Source: Fremontodendron californicum (taxonomy: Eukaryota; Streptophyta; Magnoliopsida; Malvales; Malvaceae). From it: 64,000 bases of DNA. The translations under genes and the position numbers were made by a program. Shown piece by piece: positions 44,906 through 56,185 of this stretch; the first letter of the stretch is position 1, and every line of letters starts with the position of its first letter. The stretch covers positions 379,501 to 443,500 of the forward strand of contig JAULJL010000029.1 of assembly GCA_030761205.1 (NCBI GenBank). The letters are read 5' to 3'. A model generated the notes under the pieces. It was not told where the DNA came from. It saw only the letters and a list, made by a program, of their open reading frames with translations, and did not search any database.

Positions 44906-45336
44906 ATGGTCTTCATCTACAAAACCAACCAAAAGCACTAAAGCAATATATGTAGCTTTATTGAAGAAAAAAAATCTTAGCAATTATAAGAAAATAAACA
45001 ACAAATACAGACAAATAAAAAAATTACTGACCCTTAGTTCTCGGGTAAAACTTTACCTTGCTGTGTTTGAGATTTGTTGGAGAAGAGAGACAGAGTGAGC
45101 TGAGGAAGAGGCAAAGCTTAAACAAAAAGCCAAGAAAAAGAAAGATAAAAAAATAGTTTAATGATGTGTGAATTGGTGAGATAATGAGATTGAGACGTGA
45201 AAATGAGAAAATTAGTAATAGCAGTAATCTGAAAAAGAGAAAGGTAAAATGAGAGAGAAATGTAAAATAGTGGGACCCATGAAAAAAAAGTGTAAATATT
45301 TTTTTCTCAGTTCAAAGTAAATTTTTAATTGAGTAG

Positions 45337-45505
45337 GATCACAATTTGGTAAAAAGAGTGGGCATTACATCTATAACTCATAAAAAAAATTTAAGTTGAG
45401 GGGGGTCCCAATTTGACAAGGAGAGTGGGCACTACATCAATACTACATTTATAACTAAAAAAAAAATAAGTTGAGGGTGGGCTTGTGCCCACCCTGAGTT
45501 ATAAT
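45337..45505. repeat. hAT subterminal repeats and hairpin
   Basis: Two ~70-bp direct copies (cacaatttggtaaaaagagt and cccaatttgacaaggagagt, each followed by gggca(t/c)tacatc and taagttgaggg) lie next to the right end. They are followed by a hairpin with stems AGGGTGGGC and GCCCACCCT (45474-45495). Subterminal repeats commonly bind hAT transposase. Confidence 0.7.
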
Positions 45506-45527
45506 TGGCTCCGCCACTGATAGATGC

Positions 45528-46013
45528 CGTAATTTGAATTTAGTAACTAGTCTAATTGGTTTATGTAGTCCCTTTAAGAGGTGGTATCCAACAAGTATGT
45601 GGTTCAAATATCAGAATCTGTAACTCTTTCTTTTATTTTCAGGCTACAGTCTCCTTTGTATATATATATATATATATATATAAAGGCTCTAATTTGAGGA
45701 TAGAAGGAAAATGTTGCAGATGCTGGGATTCAAACTCTAGACCTGATAAGAAGAAGGGGTTACAGATGTTGAAATTGCAACATGAGATTCAAACCCCAAA
45801 TATGATAGAAAGAAAGGATTGCAGATGCTGGGATTTGAATCCTAGACCTACTAGATGCCAGTATGAATCAACTGAATTAAATCTCGGGTTCAAAGAAAAA
45901 AAAAAGCTATCTATGTTTTAAAGTGATCCCCCTAGGAAAAGAGAAAAGAAACACTTTCCTTAACAAATTATAATTAGTATATTTATATATATATAAACCC
46001 TTTTCAACTCTTG
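45528..46013. other. Interval between hAT and TBL copy
   Basis: Holds a (TA)n run (about 45660-45681) and a repeat at 45682-45890 made of three degenerate units with gttgcagatgctgggattc. The TBL promoter would lie at its right end (atttatatatatataaaccc). Confidence 0.6.
45682..45890. repeat. Unclassified 'ttgcagatgctgggatt' repeat
   Basis: Three degenerate units of ~50-60 bp. Related single units occur at 46770-46865 and 47690-47812 in the TBL introns. Possibly SINE-derived, given attcaaactct- and ggattcgaatc-like words. Confidence 0.45.
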
Positions 46014-46419
46014 ATGGAATTGCTACATTTTGATTCCAAGAAACCAAGTTCTTATAATTATTCTTCAATCTTCATCTCTCTTAGAATGGGAGATGGGTTT
46101 CGTAGATTTTGTTGGATTGGTTTGTCTTGGATTCTGATCTTATGCATTCACCAGGTTCAGCTGTGTGAACCACAATCGGCTGGTGGCTGTGATTTTTTCC
46201 AAGGGAGTTGAGTTTTTGATGAAACTTACCCTCTTTACAAAACCTCGGCCTGTCCATTTATTGAGAAAGAGTTTGATTGCCAAGCCAATAGACGACCTGA
46301 TAAACTTTATCTCAAATATAGATGGAAGCCAACCGATTGCATGCTGCCGAGGTAATTAACTACACCCTCTTTATGAGTGCAATTGTTAGGTTCCTCTATT
46401 CTTTATAGCAAGTTAGATC

Positions 46420-46690
46420 TAACAATTCGTGTATTTATATCGTATTTGTATATATTTTTTGTATCATAATCGTGTTTAAGGAATTTTATATTTTATATAA
46501 ATTTTAACGTATTAATATTTTAGGTTATATAGATTTTGACATATTCATGTATTTGTGTTGTGTCCGTATTTCTTTTTCGTATCGTGTTGTAGTTATTTTT
46601 TTGTATCGTGTTCGTATTTCATTTTCGTGTCGTGTTTCATTTATTTTTCTATGTCGTGTAATCGTGTCTTGTCCAATATTGCTATGTCTA
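46420..46690. repeat. Family E repeat, inverted, in TBL intron 1
   Basis: tagattttgacatattcatg, tcgtgtcgtgtttcat and gtcgtgtaatcgtgtcttg mark an inverted relative of the array unit from the kinase gene. Confidence 0.6.
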
Positions 46691-46769
46691 TAGCAAGAAA
46701 GGAATGAGACAAAGTAGAAGATCAATTTTCACTTTTATTTGGTTTTTTTTTTTTATTGTACAAAAGAGG

Positions 46770-46865
46770 TTGTAATCTGAGGATAGAGTAAGAGATTGCA
46801 GATGTTGAGATTTGAATTCCAGACCTGCTGGATGTCATTTCTTAAGGGTAATTACATGAACCAAT
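46770..46865. repeat. Unclassified 'ttgcagatgttgagatt' repeat
   Basis: Single unit: gattgcagatgttgagattt, then tcttaagggtaattacatg. Confidence 0.45.
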
Positions 46866-47175
46866 AAGTCAGGGATTCTATTTGATCTTTTATTAAAAAA
46901 ATTCAAGATTTTCATTATTGGATATGAAAAAAAAAATGAAATTTGGTGAAATGTTAGATGACATAAACTCATAACCAGCTCCTGTCCCAACTCGCAAGTG
47001 ATAATTAGCACTGATCTTCACCAATCAAGTTCCAATAATTTATGTATAACATAGTGAAAAATTGATTTAATTATAAGATAATTGATCAGTTTTTTATTTT
47101 CGATACTTAATAATTTATCAGTTTACACAATTAAAAGTCCAACTCTTTCATTATTCATTTATCAGTTCAATAAAA

Positions 47176-47410
47176 TTAGATCTAGTAATTCGTGTATGTG
47201 TTGTATCTTTTAATTTTTTTTTGGTGTTAGTTGTGTAAACATAAACACAATAAAAAAATTTAAATGTGTCAAAATCTTAAACATGAATACGTTACGTATA
47301 TTAAAATTTTCATGTTAATCGTATTTAAATATTTTGTATTAAACTATTTTCGTGTTTATTAAACATATTATATCTATATCATGTTTTCGTAACGTGTCAC
47401 AGACTGTTTT
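47176..47410. repeat. Diverged family E remnant before TBL exon 2
   Basis: Starts gatctagtaattcgtgtatg and ends near cgtaacgtgtcacagac; strongly diverged. Confidence 0.45.
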
Positions 47411-47689
47411 ATATATGTGAATCTAAAATTTTTGGATTTCTCATCTCATATATTTGGGTCCAGATTTAATGCTGAGGATTTCTTGAGAAAGTTGAAGGGG
47501 AAAAAAATCTTGTTCATTGGGGACTCGCTAAGCTTGAATCAATGGCAGTCTCTCACATGCATGTTGCATGCAGTTGTTCCACAAACAAACTACACTATTA
47601 ACAGAAAAGGAGACCTTTCTACCTTTGCTTTTGCCGGTGAGTTGACAAATCTAGCTGTTGCTGTTTTTTTTTTTTTTTTACAAAAGAAG

Positions 47690-47812
47690 TTATAGTTTTG
47701 AAATACAGAAAGAGGTTGCAGATGTTGAGATTCGAATTCTAAATTTGCTAGATGTTACTTCTTAAAGGTGGCTGCATAAATCAACTGAGCTAAACCAAAT
47801 TTAGCTACTATT
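47690..47812. repeat. Unclassified 'ttgcagatgttgagatt' repeat
   Basis: aggttgcagatgttgagatt, cgaattctaaatttgctag and aaggtggctgcataaatcaa. The best-preserved unit of its kind in the TBL introns. Confidence 0.45.
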
Positions 47813-47872
47813 GCTTTTGGTATTAAGTTAGAATTAAGATATGTTGTTTTGACTATTTATTTTGTTTGAAGT

Positions 47873-48025
47873 GCATGTTCAATATTTGTGTCCGATATAT
47901 ATTCGGATATGGGTATAGGGATATAACCCTCCAAAAATCTTCTAAATACATATGAAAAATTGAACATACCTGTATCAGATTCTAACCTGTATCCAACACT
48001 CATATCCGAATTCGAGTGACATAGG
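47873..48025. mobile_element. MITE with GTTACYCGGAYTC ends, copy 10, inverted
   Basis: gttcaatatttgtgtccgat to ccgaattcgagtgacatag, the only family B copy seen outside the kinase gene. Confidence 0.6.
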
Positions 48026-48915
48026 AATTAAGTGCCAATATTCAATTTCCCCTTTAATTGGTTATTAATAATTTCATGAAATTGATTAATTTGTGCTTGC
48101 TTATTGCTTAAGACATTCACTAATCAGCTAAAATCCAATTTTATTAGTTTTTTTGGCATTTGTTTTTTACTTTCAAAAGTAAAAAGTCAAAAACAATGTG
48201 TTTAAATACAAAATAGTGAAAAACATGCTTGAATAACTAAAAAGAAATTTGACTTTCATGGGTAACAAAAAGGTATGGTGCTTTATGTAGTTGTCTTTCT
48301 TAATTTGATAGCGAAGTTTTCCAATTTCATAAATGGCTTAAGATATTGTCATCTGTTTTATTTATTTTTTAAACTAGCTTTTTATAAAAATATACCTAAG
48401 TATGTGTCAACCTATTAATCCTTCTTGTAGTGTCAAAAACTCAACAATGAAATAATTTTTCTTTATATATATATATATAAATAATTTTTCTTTATATATA
48501 TATATATATATATATAACTAGTATATATGTTTGATGAGTTTTTGTTTGATATACTGTCAATATATAAATTTACATACTATCAATGAATGATATCATGTCA
48601 CCTCATTAATAAGTAAATATAAAATTTTAAAAAGCCTTAAAAATAAATACATATAATTTTATTTATTAATAGGTGACATCATGTGGTTCACTAGCCATAT
48701 GTAAATCTATACACTAACAATGCATCAAATGTAAATCATGTTTGAATCAATACATTTGTTTATAAAAAAAAACAAATATTAGATTTTTTAGTATTCTTTT
48801 TTAAATAAATTAAAAACAAGTTGTAAAATAACAATTAAAATAATAAAGCCATAATTTTTGTGATAAACAGCCATTTGATCCTAAAACGTTTTTAGATTGC
48901 ACAAGATGAGAGTAT
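48026..48915. other. TBL intron stretch without a recognised repeat
   Basis: AT-rich, with a (TA)n pair at about 48463-48518. No exon seen. Confidence 0.55.
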
Positions 48916-49130
48916 GGCTAACCAGACCAGTTCAAGAGTATGGCCCGATAGGTCCGACTCGTATTAGATTGGGTTTGGTAAGTATTTTTTCAGTGATTAA
49001 TATAAAAATATTTTTTTAATATTTTTTAAACAATAATTTGAACTTACGGATCGATTCGAACGGAGTTTAAATAAAAAATGTGAAAAAAATCAAAACCGCG
49101 ACCCGACCCGACTCATAAAGTAGCTAACAT
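48916..49130. repeat. GACCTGTTCA-ended repeat, copy 10
   Basis: Diverged copy ending about 80 bp before TBL exon 3 (agaccagttcaagagtatgg to gacccgacccgactcat). Confidence 0.5.
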
Positions 49131-49429
49131 TTCTACTCAAATTTCGACCCTAATTTCTACTATTATGCATTAGGATAATTGTGTTGAGCCATAAAGCACG
49201 AAATTGCAGGACTATGAAGTTTCATTGATGCTATCACGCAATGCATTTCTTGTCGATCTAGTCAAAGAAAAGATAGGCACCGTTTTGAAGCTTGATTCCA
49301 TTGAAAATGACGATTCATGGAAAGGATATGACTTTCTCATCTTCAATACCTGGCATTGGTGGCTCCATAAAGGAAGAAAACAACCGTAAGAAACTTAATT
49401 TCAACAATTAAATTCAATTTTATAATTGC

Positions 49430-49735
49430 ATCCATGGGTCAGATGAGTATGCATAATTCAAATTGGGTCGAAGTTGGAATAAGATTGTTTTCAATCCAAA
49501 TCAATCCAGCTCGGATTATTATTTAATCTATAAAAATATTTTATTTAAATTTAATTATAAAAATATATAAATATTAATATATAGTTTTTTAATATTTTAA
49601 TAAATTTCAAATAGTAAAATTGATTTTCAAGTCCGACCAGATTGGGTCTGGACAAGAAATTATTATTATTATTTTTTTTTGCTATTCGGATATGACCTAG
49701 GCTTACCTGATCCATGAACACTTCTGATCTCGAGC
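49430..49735. repeat. GACCTGTTCA-ended repeat, copy 11
   Basis: From ccatgggtcagatgagtatg to gatccatgaacacttctg. A partial second copy of its right half follows at about 49800-49940. Confidence 0.55.
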
Positions 49736-50034
49736 ATTTGATTTAATAGTTTGATGCATGCTTTTTCTTGTTTAAAAAATTAAATTCGGATCTCTCATCC
49801 AAATTTTTTAAATAAAGCATTTTTTTATAATATTTTAATAAATTTCAGACAATAAAACAGATTTTCAAGTTTGAGCAAGAAATTTTCTTTTTGCTACACA
49901 GACATGATCCAACCTTACATGATCTATGAACACTTCTAATCCCGTGCATTTGACTTAATAGTTTGATGCATGCTTTATCATGTTTGAAGAGTTAAATTCG
50001 AAGCTCTTCTCTTTTCCTTTTTCTATACTAAGTA

Positions 50035-50280
50035 TACCTGTTCATAGATCGAGTTGTGGCTCAATTTTTCTTTTTTTATTTAAATTCAATTTGAATCGGC
50101 TTGTAAATTTGTTTTATTATTTATAAATATCAAAAAAAGTATATTATATTTTTTATTAAATGAACAACAACTAGAATCGGACCGGCCCGAATTAAAAAAA
50201 ATCATGTTCGAACCCTGTCTAATTCTGACCGAGCCTGTCAGATTGAGCAGACGAATACCTCGACCCTTAGATAAATCTAA
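50035..50280. repeat. GACCTGTTCA-ended repeat, copy 12
   Basis: Begins acctgttcatagatcgag; the right end is worn (ttagataaatctaa). Confidence 0.6.
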
Positions 50281-50534
50281 TACTCAACATTGCATTAACT
50301 TTACTGGTTTTATTTTACTTGTAGAAATGAAAAAAAAAATTGGATGTCATTTTTGCAATAGAAACTAATTAATTAAGTCCTATGAAAGTGCTATTTGTTA
50401 GGGTCTCAGGTTAGGATTTAAATCCATTCTAATCCCATTGAATCTGGTCTTAACATGGGCACCTCTTCGATCTATGTTTTTTTTTTAATAGCGATAACCC
50501 ACTTATGATGAAAAGTAAGCACGATTAAGATCCT

Positions 50535-50890
50535 GTTTAGTATTACTGTTGGTATAGTTTTTAAGTTAAAAGCTAAATTTTACCACAACCTCTAAATATT
50601 AAATGGTAAAAAATTTTAACTTTCGTGATTAAAATCATGGTTTGAATATCTAAATAAAAACAAAAAAAATGATGCTTTTATCATTTGAAAGTTGGTTTTT
50701 GAATAAAATAATTTTATTTTTCTCACGTCTCTAAATTTTTATTATTTTAAACATATCTTTTCTAATATTTCAATTTTGTAGAGCACTTTTTTACAGCATT
50801 ATTAAAAACTTAAAAATTCTTAAACCTTATTTTTTTACCACTCTTTAAAAACACTTTTTTTTATCCAAACTTTTTTCAAAAGTAATGCTA
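50535..50890. repeat. gtttagtattactgtt-ended repeat, copy 1
   Basis: Inverted ends (ctgtttagtattactgttgg and aaaagtaatgctaaccc). A second copy lies at 57852-58225. Non-coding. Confidence 0.5.
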
Positions 50891-51049
50891 ACCCACTTCG
50901 ACTAGCTCAAGTGGTGAGGTGAGGTATGGGTTTGAATCATCAAATCGGATTGTAGTGTTTTTTCATAGAGTCATTCGATTGGAATGTTACATGAAAAACA
51001 TAAGCCTAATATTTAGATATAGAAAATCATAACATGAATGGTTAGAAAT

Positions 51050-51330
51050 AGACCTGTCCAAGGGCAAGTTCGACTTGAATTGGATCGGATCTGGATAAAT
51101 TTTTTTTTCAATTCGATCCGGCCCAGCCCGAATTACTATTCATTCAATAAAAAAAATTTATTTAAATTTAATTATAAAAATATTAATATAAAAATATTTT
51201 TTTTATTTTAATACTTATGAACAGTAAAACGAGCTTTAAAATTAACTCAGACCGGGCTTGAATAAGAGAAGAAAAAAACTCGAGCCGCAACCCGCTTCGG
51301 CCCAGCCTATGGAGAACTCTATTTAGAAAT
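51050..51330. repeat. GACCTGTTCA-ended repeat, copy 13
   Basis: agacctgtccaagggcaagt to cagcctatggagaactct, ending 55 bp before the last TBL exon. Confidence 0.65.
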
Positions 51331-51885
51331 GATCAATTATAAACTCTACATCACACGATTTGGTATTTGACGCATAATTGACAGTGGCAAGGAATGGAGT
51401 GAGACCAAATCAACAACCTGCAGGTGTCAGACCATACCAGCTACCGATTCAAAATTTGAAGGTGGCTCACCGCCGGCAGTGGCGGTCGTAAAGGAGGTGC
51501 TGAAAAACATGTCTACGCCGGTTGTTTTGCTCGACATAACCAGACTATCACAGCTGAGGAAAGATGGCCATCCATCAATTTATACTGGTCTAAAGGGAAA
51601 TGACTGTAGCCATTGGTGCCTAGCTGGTGTTCCTAATACATGGAATGAACTTTTATATGCAATTCTTACAAATGGGGAAACTTAATTCTAGATTATAAAA
51701 TTACATTATTCTTTTTTAATTTAATGTATCAAGTTAAAAAAAAAAAATCATATAAATTCACATTAATGGTTTAAAAAGTACACAAATCCAAGTTCGATTT
51801 TGTGCAAACACTCCGAAAATAAAATCCTGAATGCACTAGATCGATGTGAGGATTACGTCTTTAAAATCATTCGGGAGAAGATTGT

Positions 51886-53380
51886 TGTCAGATTTCACTA
51901 CGCAAGTGCACGTATCACAAACAAGTAATAAAGTAGAAGTAAAGTGTCGAACCCACGAGAAATTGCTACTAAATTTGCTAAATACTAAAATTAACACACT
52001 TAATCTTATCTAAACAATTAAATAGATATGATAATTAAAAACTAAATTAAAAGAAACTAATATTAAAAGCAAGTAAATTAAAAAGGGTGAATTCAATTAA
52101 TTATAAAAGCCTAGGATTACAATTTTTCTCAACACTTCGCTTGAATCTCTCTCTACCTCTTCACTTGATTAATGATCCTAAGTTGTTAACCTAGAGTTCT
52201 AATCTATTTATAAGCATCTGTCTATGGTCTTATAAAAATATTCCTCCTAACCAATTAACTATATGTCTATGATAATTGAATTAAAGAAGAACTCATTAAG
52301 CTTAGGCTCTAACAATGGTTACAAAAGACAAGTATATTTCTACCCTACCTGCAGAATAATTCATCCTAATAATGAATATGAAACATGTGTCATTCAATCA
52401 ATGACTAACACTAAACTCCTTATGTCTAGTTGTATTTAGGTTAACAAATCAATCTAATTGATAGCTAAGCAATTAGAAGCATTAAGAACAAGAATGAACA
52501 AACAACTCAATAAATCATTAATTCAAGCTAGAAAGAGAAAGTAAATTCAGACTATGTGTTGAGTTCTATTGAAATCTTAGTAAAAGAAAATTAGTTCATG
52601 ATAATTAATAAAAACAAATATTCAAATAGTTTCACAATCATCAACATCACAAGAAAAATAAAGAAGAGAAAACTAAGAGTTGTCAGTTTTTGAATCTTCA
52701 ATCTTCAAATCTTCAATCTTCTTGAGAGAGAATTTGATGAAGACTATCTTCTTGAGAGAGAATTAGGTTTCTAGATGTCTAATCCCCTTTATTTTGACCT
52801 AAAAGAGTCCTATTTAAAGTGTCTAAGGCCTCCTGTAGTCCGAAACTCCGTTCCGAAGTAAAACGGGTAAGTTTTATGTTTTTTACAATTTTCTTGGTAC
52901 TTTTCATGATCTCCCAGCGCCGCGGCGCCAGTGCTACTGCCTCCTTGGTGTTTCTCCTCCGTTTGTCCAAATTGATTCCTGTCGACTTCTCAAACTTCGT
53001 CAGCTGTTTTGACTGGACAAATCTTGTCCGATTTTGACGCGTTTTACACCACTGGAAAGGTATGGAAGTCATATTCAAAAGTCAAGAAGGAAGTTTTCTA
53101 AAATTAAGTTTTTAAGATTGATTTTTTTCTTGAAAGAAGCTTCGGAGGTCGAATCGGCCTGCTCATTAGAATGCACCGATTTTTGTCGTTTTGCACCTCG
53201 AAGCTCCATATCACATTGGACCTATAAAAACACATAAATAACAACTAAATAACTATTTTAAACATAAAATGGATAATTAAAATAAATATAAAAACATCTA
53301 AAACTAATCAAATCCTCAAGGACTTAGCCGATTCAAAAGCATAAAAGGTGGCAAAATAACTATATTTTCTAGAGTTATCA
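51886..53380 (-). repeat. Athila-like 3' LTR
   Basis: 1495 bp. Starts tgtcagatttcactacgc and ends ctagagttatca on the + strand. Contains the word taggtttctagatgtctaat shared with the other LTR. Confidence 0.85.
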
Positions 53381-55464
53381 AACGCCCGAACTTAATATTT
53401 TGCTAGTCCTCGAGCAAAACAAACAAACTAACTAAATAATATGACTCAAAACACAACTCAAGATAAATGCACTCAAACAATGATTTCTTAATTTTTCCTC
53501 AAAAGTTACCTCAAAATCCTGATTCAAAGTAGAACATAAACATAATCCAAATCTTTGACTCACTTCAATCGTAAACTTCATGCTTGAATGGATTTTCAGT
53601 GTGTGTGTGTGTATATAATCTCTTTACAAATCATCACATGCAATCTAAATAAGTTTATACCAATGCAAAATACTAATTAGTACCAGATTCTCATATGTTT
53701 GCTTTTCATCTCTCTCTCCACTAATGTAGACTAACATTTCATCAAGGATCAAGTAGGTCTTTATTAAGCCTGTAATGTAAGGCTAGGGTCAAGGTATGAT
53801 AAAAGATAAATTTCGGTTTAAGTCACCCATAGACACTTTACATTTTTTTTTAAGATTACATACTTTCTTCCTTGAATACAATTTTTTTTTGCTTCACTAA
53901 TTTATTCACTTTTTTTTTCTGTTCTTCGTTTTCGAAGAACCATAAACTTTTTTTTTTATATCACCACTATTTCACCCAAATTTGACATGACTCATAATTG
54001 TTTCCTGTAATATCATGTACATGCTTACGTAGTGAGGGTTTTTCATGATTTTTCTTATTTGGCTAGGCTAAAAGATGTGGCAATCAAAGAAAATAGATAT
54101 ATCAATAGGCACAAAGAGGTAGACTAAGGATATTAATATATAAAGGTAAGCTCGAAAGGCTCAAACGATCCAAAGATGGCCTAAATCACTTCCTCAACTT
54201 AGTGTTGTCTAGGATTTCGCCTCGAGAGAGAATCAGACAAATTCTAGGCTCTAAACATAATCGCAATTCACATCAACATAATCAGTCTTTAAATAAGCAA
54301 TGCAAATCTAAGCAAGAGATCAAGTACTCAATTTGGTGAAAATCACATCCTAATAATGAGACTAACAAAAGAATTTAACATAAAATCAAATCATGCTTAT
54401 GTTGTTCACAAGAATCAAGATAAATTAATAACTAATTCTCATAATTGGATAAGAATTCCATCCTAATAAGTGCAAAACATCTCAAGCAATTTTTTTTTAA
54501 AAAAAAAAATTATTAAAGACTCCTTAAACATAAATATAGAAAATAAACTAAAAAGAAAACACACAAACTAACTAAAAAAAAAAAATCACACTAAATAAAA
54601 GAAATAGAAAAACTAACGACCAATACCCCCAAACTTAAAACAAACATTATCCTCAATGTTTAAAAATTAAAAAGAGTAATAACAAGAAAACTCCTCTATC
54701 GATGAAAACAAAGTAAAAAAAACTCTAGTTTTTCTCGTAGACCTCATTATGCTTGTCCAAGTTGGGTGAGTGCCTACTACAAAAGAAAACAAAGTAAAAA
54801 AAATTAATAAGAATATCCTAAAAAAAATTAAAATTCAAAATTAAAGAAAATAAAATAAAATAAAAAATAATTAGAACTTGGGTTGCCTCCCAAGAAGCGC
54901 TTAATTTATAGTCATCGGCTTGACTATCTCATTGAATCATCATCCTGTATCCAACCACTTGATGATTTTCGATTCATGCCATTTGGATGTTCTTTCTTTG
55001 AACAACTTTGCTTTTTTGCAGGTTTGAAAGCAAAATTCATCCCTTTCAGTGGTAGAATTCAAGAATGCCTTAAGCGGATCAATGGGATAAATTTTTATGA
55101 ATTCCTCTTTAGCAGCATTATCTATCACATTGATTAATTTAGGGTGTTGGATGCATTGAGGGAAAGGTGGTGGTTGTTGGTTACAATGAATCTCCTCTAT
55201 TCGCACTTTTTCAACTTATTTTTCACCCACTAATACTTCTTCAATAAGATCGATTGGCAATTCGAGCTCTTTGCCATCCTCTTCTATCTCTTTTCCAATC
55301 CCAAGTGTATTGGCATTACAATGCTCTTGTTCTTCGCTTATAGGATTAAGTTCAGTATCACTTGGAAGAGTTTCTTGAAGTTGGTTATTAATGGCATTAG
55401 CAAGCTGGCTTATTTGTATCTCAAGATTCCTAAATGATGCTGCTTGACTCTACTTGATAGCTTC
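53381..55464 (-). other. Athila-like interior, non-coding
   Basis: Includes the conserved-looking block gggttgcctcccaagaagcg (54881-54900), which I recall as common in Athila-type elements, and a second purine-rich tract on the minus strand (AAGTTTGGGGGTA, near 54625). No open frame worth naming except a weak one at 54940-55206. Confidence 0.6.
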
Positions 55465-56055
55465 CTATTCCGCCATGTAGTGCATGATCATCTCTTCCAA
55501 TATCAATGGCTTCTGTTCTGGGACGGGTGCTTGGGCTTGACTCTGAATGATAGCATCGGTGCTTGCCATGTAATGCATGAACACCTTTTCCAATGAAGGA
55601 TTTGTTTTTGGAATAGCTGCTTGACTTTCAAGTAATGCTGAATGATTCTGATTGATCACTGTTTGGCTTGCCATGAATTGCATAAACACCTCTTCCAATG
55701 ATGGTTTCTTTTCTGAGATAGGTGCTTGTGCATATGGTGAAAACTCAAAACGATATGCTTGATTGTCTGAATAGGAGGACCATTGATTGTTATTCCAGGA
55801 AAAATTTTGGTGATCTACCCAACCTGGATTGTAGTTGTTGGAATAGAAACTATTTTGATGCATATTGTAGTTTCCAACATATTGGCAACAATCACTATGA
55901 TGTTCTTCCCTACATAATTCACAAATCACAAACGAACTTTGGACGGCATGTATACCCAAATAGTCAAGCTTCTTATTAAGTGCAGTCACATGTACAGATA
56001 AAGCAGTGATTGCATCTTGTTCATGACCCACATCGTGCACCCCTTTTGCATTCAA
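55465..56055 (-). pseudogene. Athila-like gag fragment
   Basis: 196 residues from the C-terminal half of an Athila-type gag. A zinc-knuckle-like CELCREEHHSDCC is followed by the Asn/Tyr-rich NNYNPGWVDHQNFSWNN typical of this lineage, then three imperfect repeats of a ~35-residue unit (KPSLEEVFMQFMAS, NPSLEKVFMHYMAS, PLILEEMIMHYMAE). The N-terminal capsid region is missing, so this cannot form a working capsid. The frame is open throughout, perhaps by chance. Confidence 0.75.
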
Positions 56056-56159
56056 CGATCAATAAAAAATTAAAAGAAAAATAAAATAAATAAATAAGAA
56101 AGTTTGAATTAAGACTAAGATTGCTTGGTATTAATATTAACAAAAATAGTAAAACAATT

Positions 56160-56176
56160 CCCTGGCAACGGTGCCA
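56160..56176 (-). promoter_or_regulatory. Athila-like primer-binding site
   Basis: Minus strand TGGCACCGTTGCCAGGG, close to the aspartate-tRNA primer form TGGCGCCGTTGCCGGGG used by Athila elements. Nine bases separate it from the LTR end as I placed it. Confidence 0.72.
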
Positions 56177-56185
56177 AAAACTTAT

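Larger units (their letters stand above)
41640..45519 (-). mobile_element. Complete hAT DNA transposon, 3.9 kb
   Basis: Ends CAGTGGCGGAGCCA (41640-41653) and its exact inverse TGGCTCCGCCACTG (45506-45519). The 8-bp target duplication atagatgc is perfect (41632-41639 and 45520-45527), diagnostic of hAT. One unbroken transposase gene lies inside. Terminal sequence and transposase type fit the Tip100-like, ZMYM-type branch of plant hATs. Intact ends, duplication and ORF suggest a young and possibly autonomous insertion. Confidence 0.96.
46014..51685 (+). pseudogene. Trichome birefringence-like (TBL, DUF231) gene copy, broken
   Basis: TBL proteins are Golgi enzymes that O-acetylate cell-wall polysaccharides. 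Exons found: 46086-46351 (possible start ATG 46086, or 46014 in frame; hydrophobic WIGLSWILILCIH signal anchor, then GGCDFFQGS), 47464-47636 (KKILFIGDSLSLNQWQSL, the GDS motif), 49210-49385 (FLIFNTWHWWLHKG) and 51385-51685 (DCSHWCLAGVPNTWNELL, the DxxH motif, to TAA). Three lesions: TGA at 46209-46211 where W is expected in GSWVFDE; an apparent one-base mismatch between the exon 2 donor and exon 3 acceptor; and no exon between 49386 and 51384 for the conserved segment from WDF to VSPDH. Closest in type to the TBL38-43 group by eye. Most likely a pseudogene. Confidence 0.85.

Noticed and set aside
46209..46211. TGA in the TBL copy as recoding or a true end of a short secreted peptide
   Set aside because: The same frame continues for 140 bases with strong TBL similarity to a proper splice donor, and further lesions exist, so a nonsense change is simpler.
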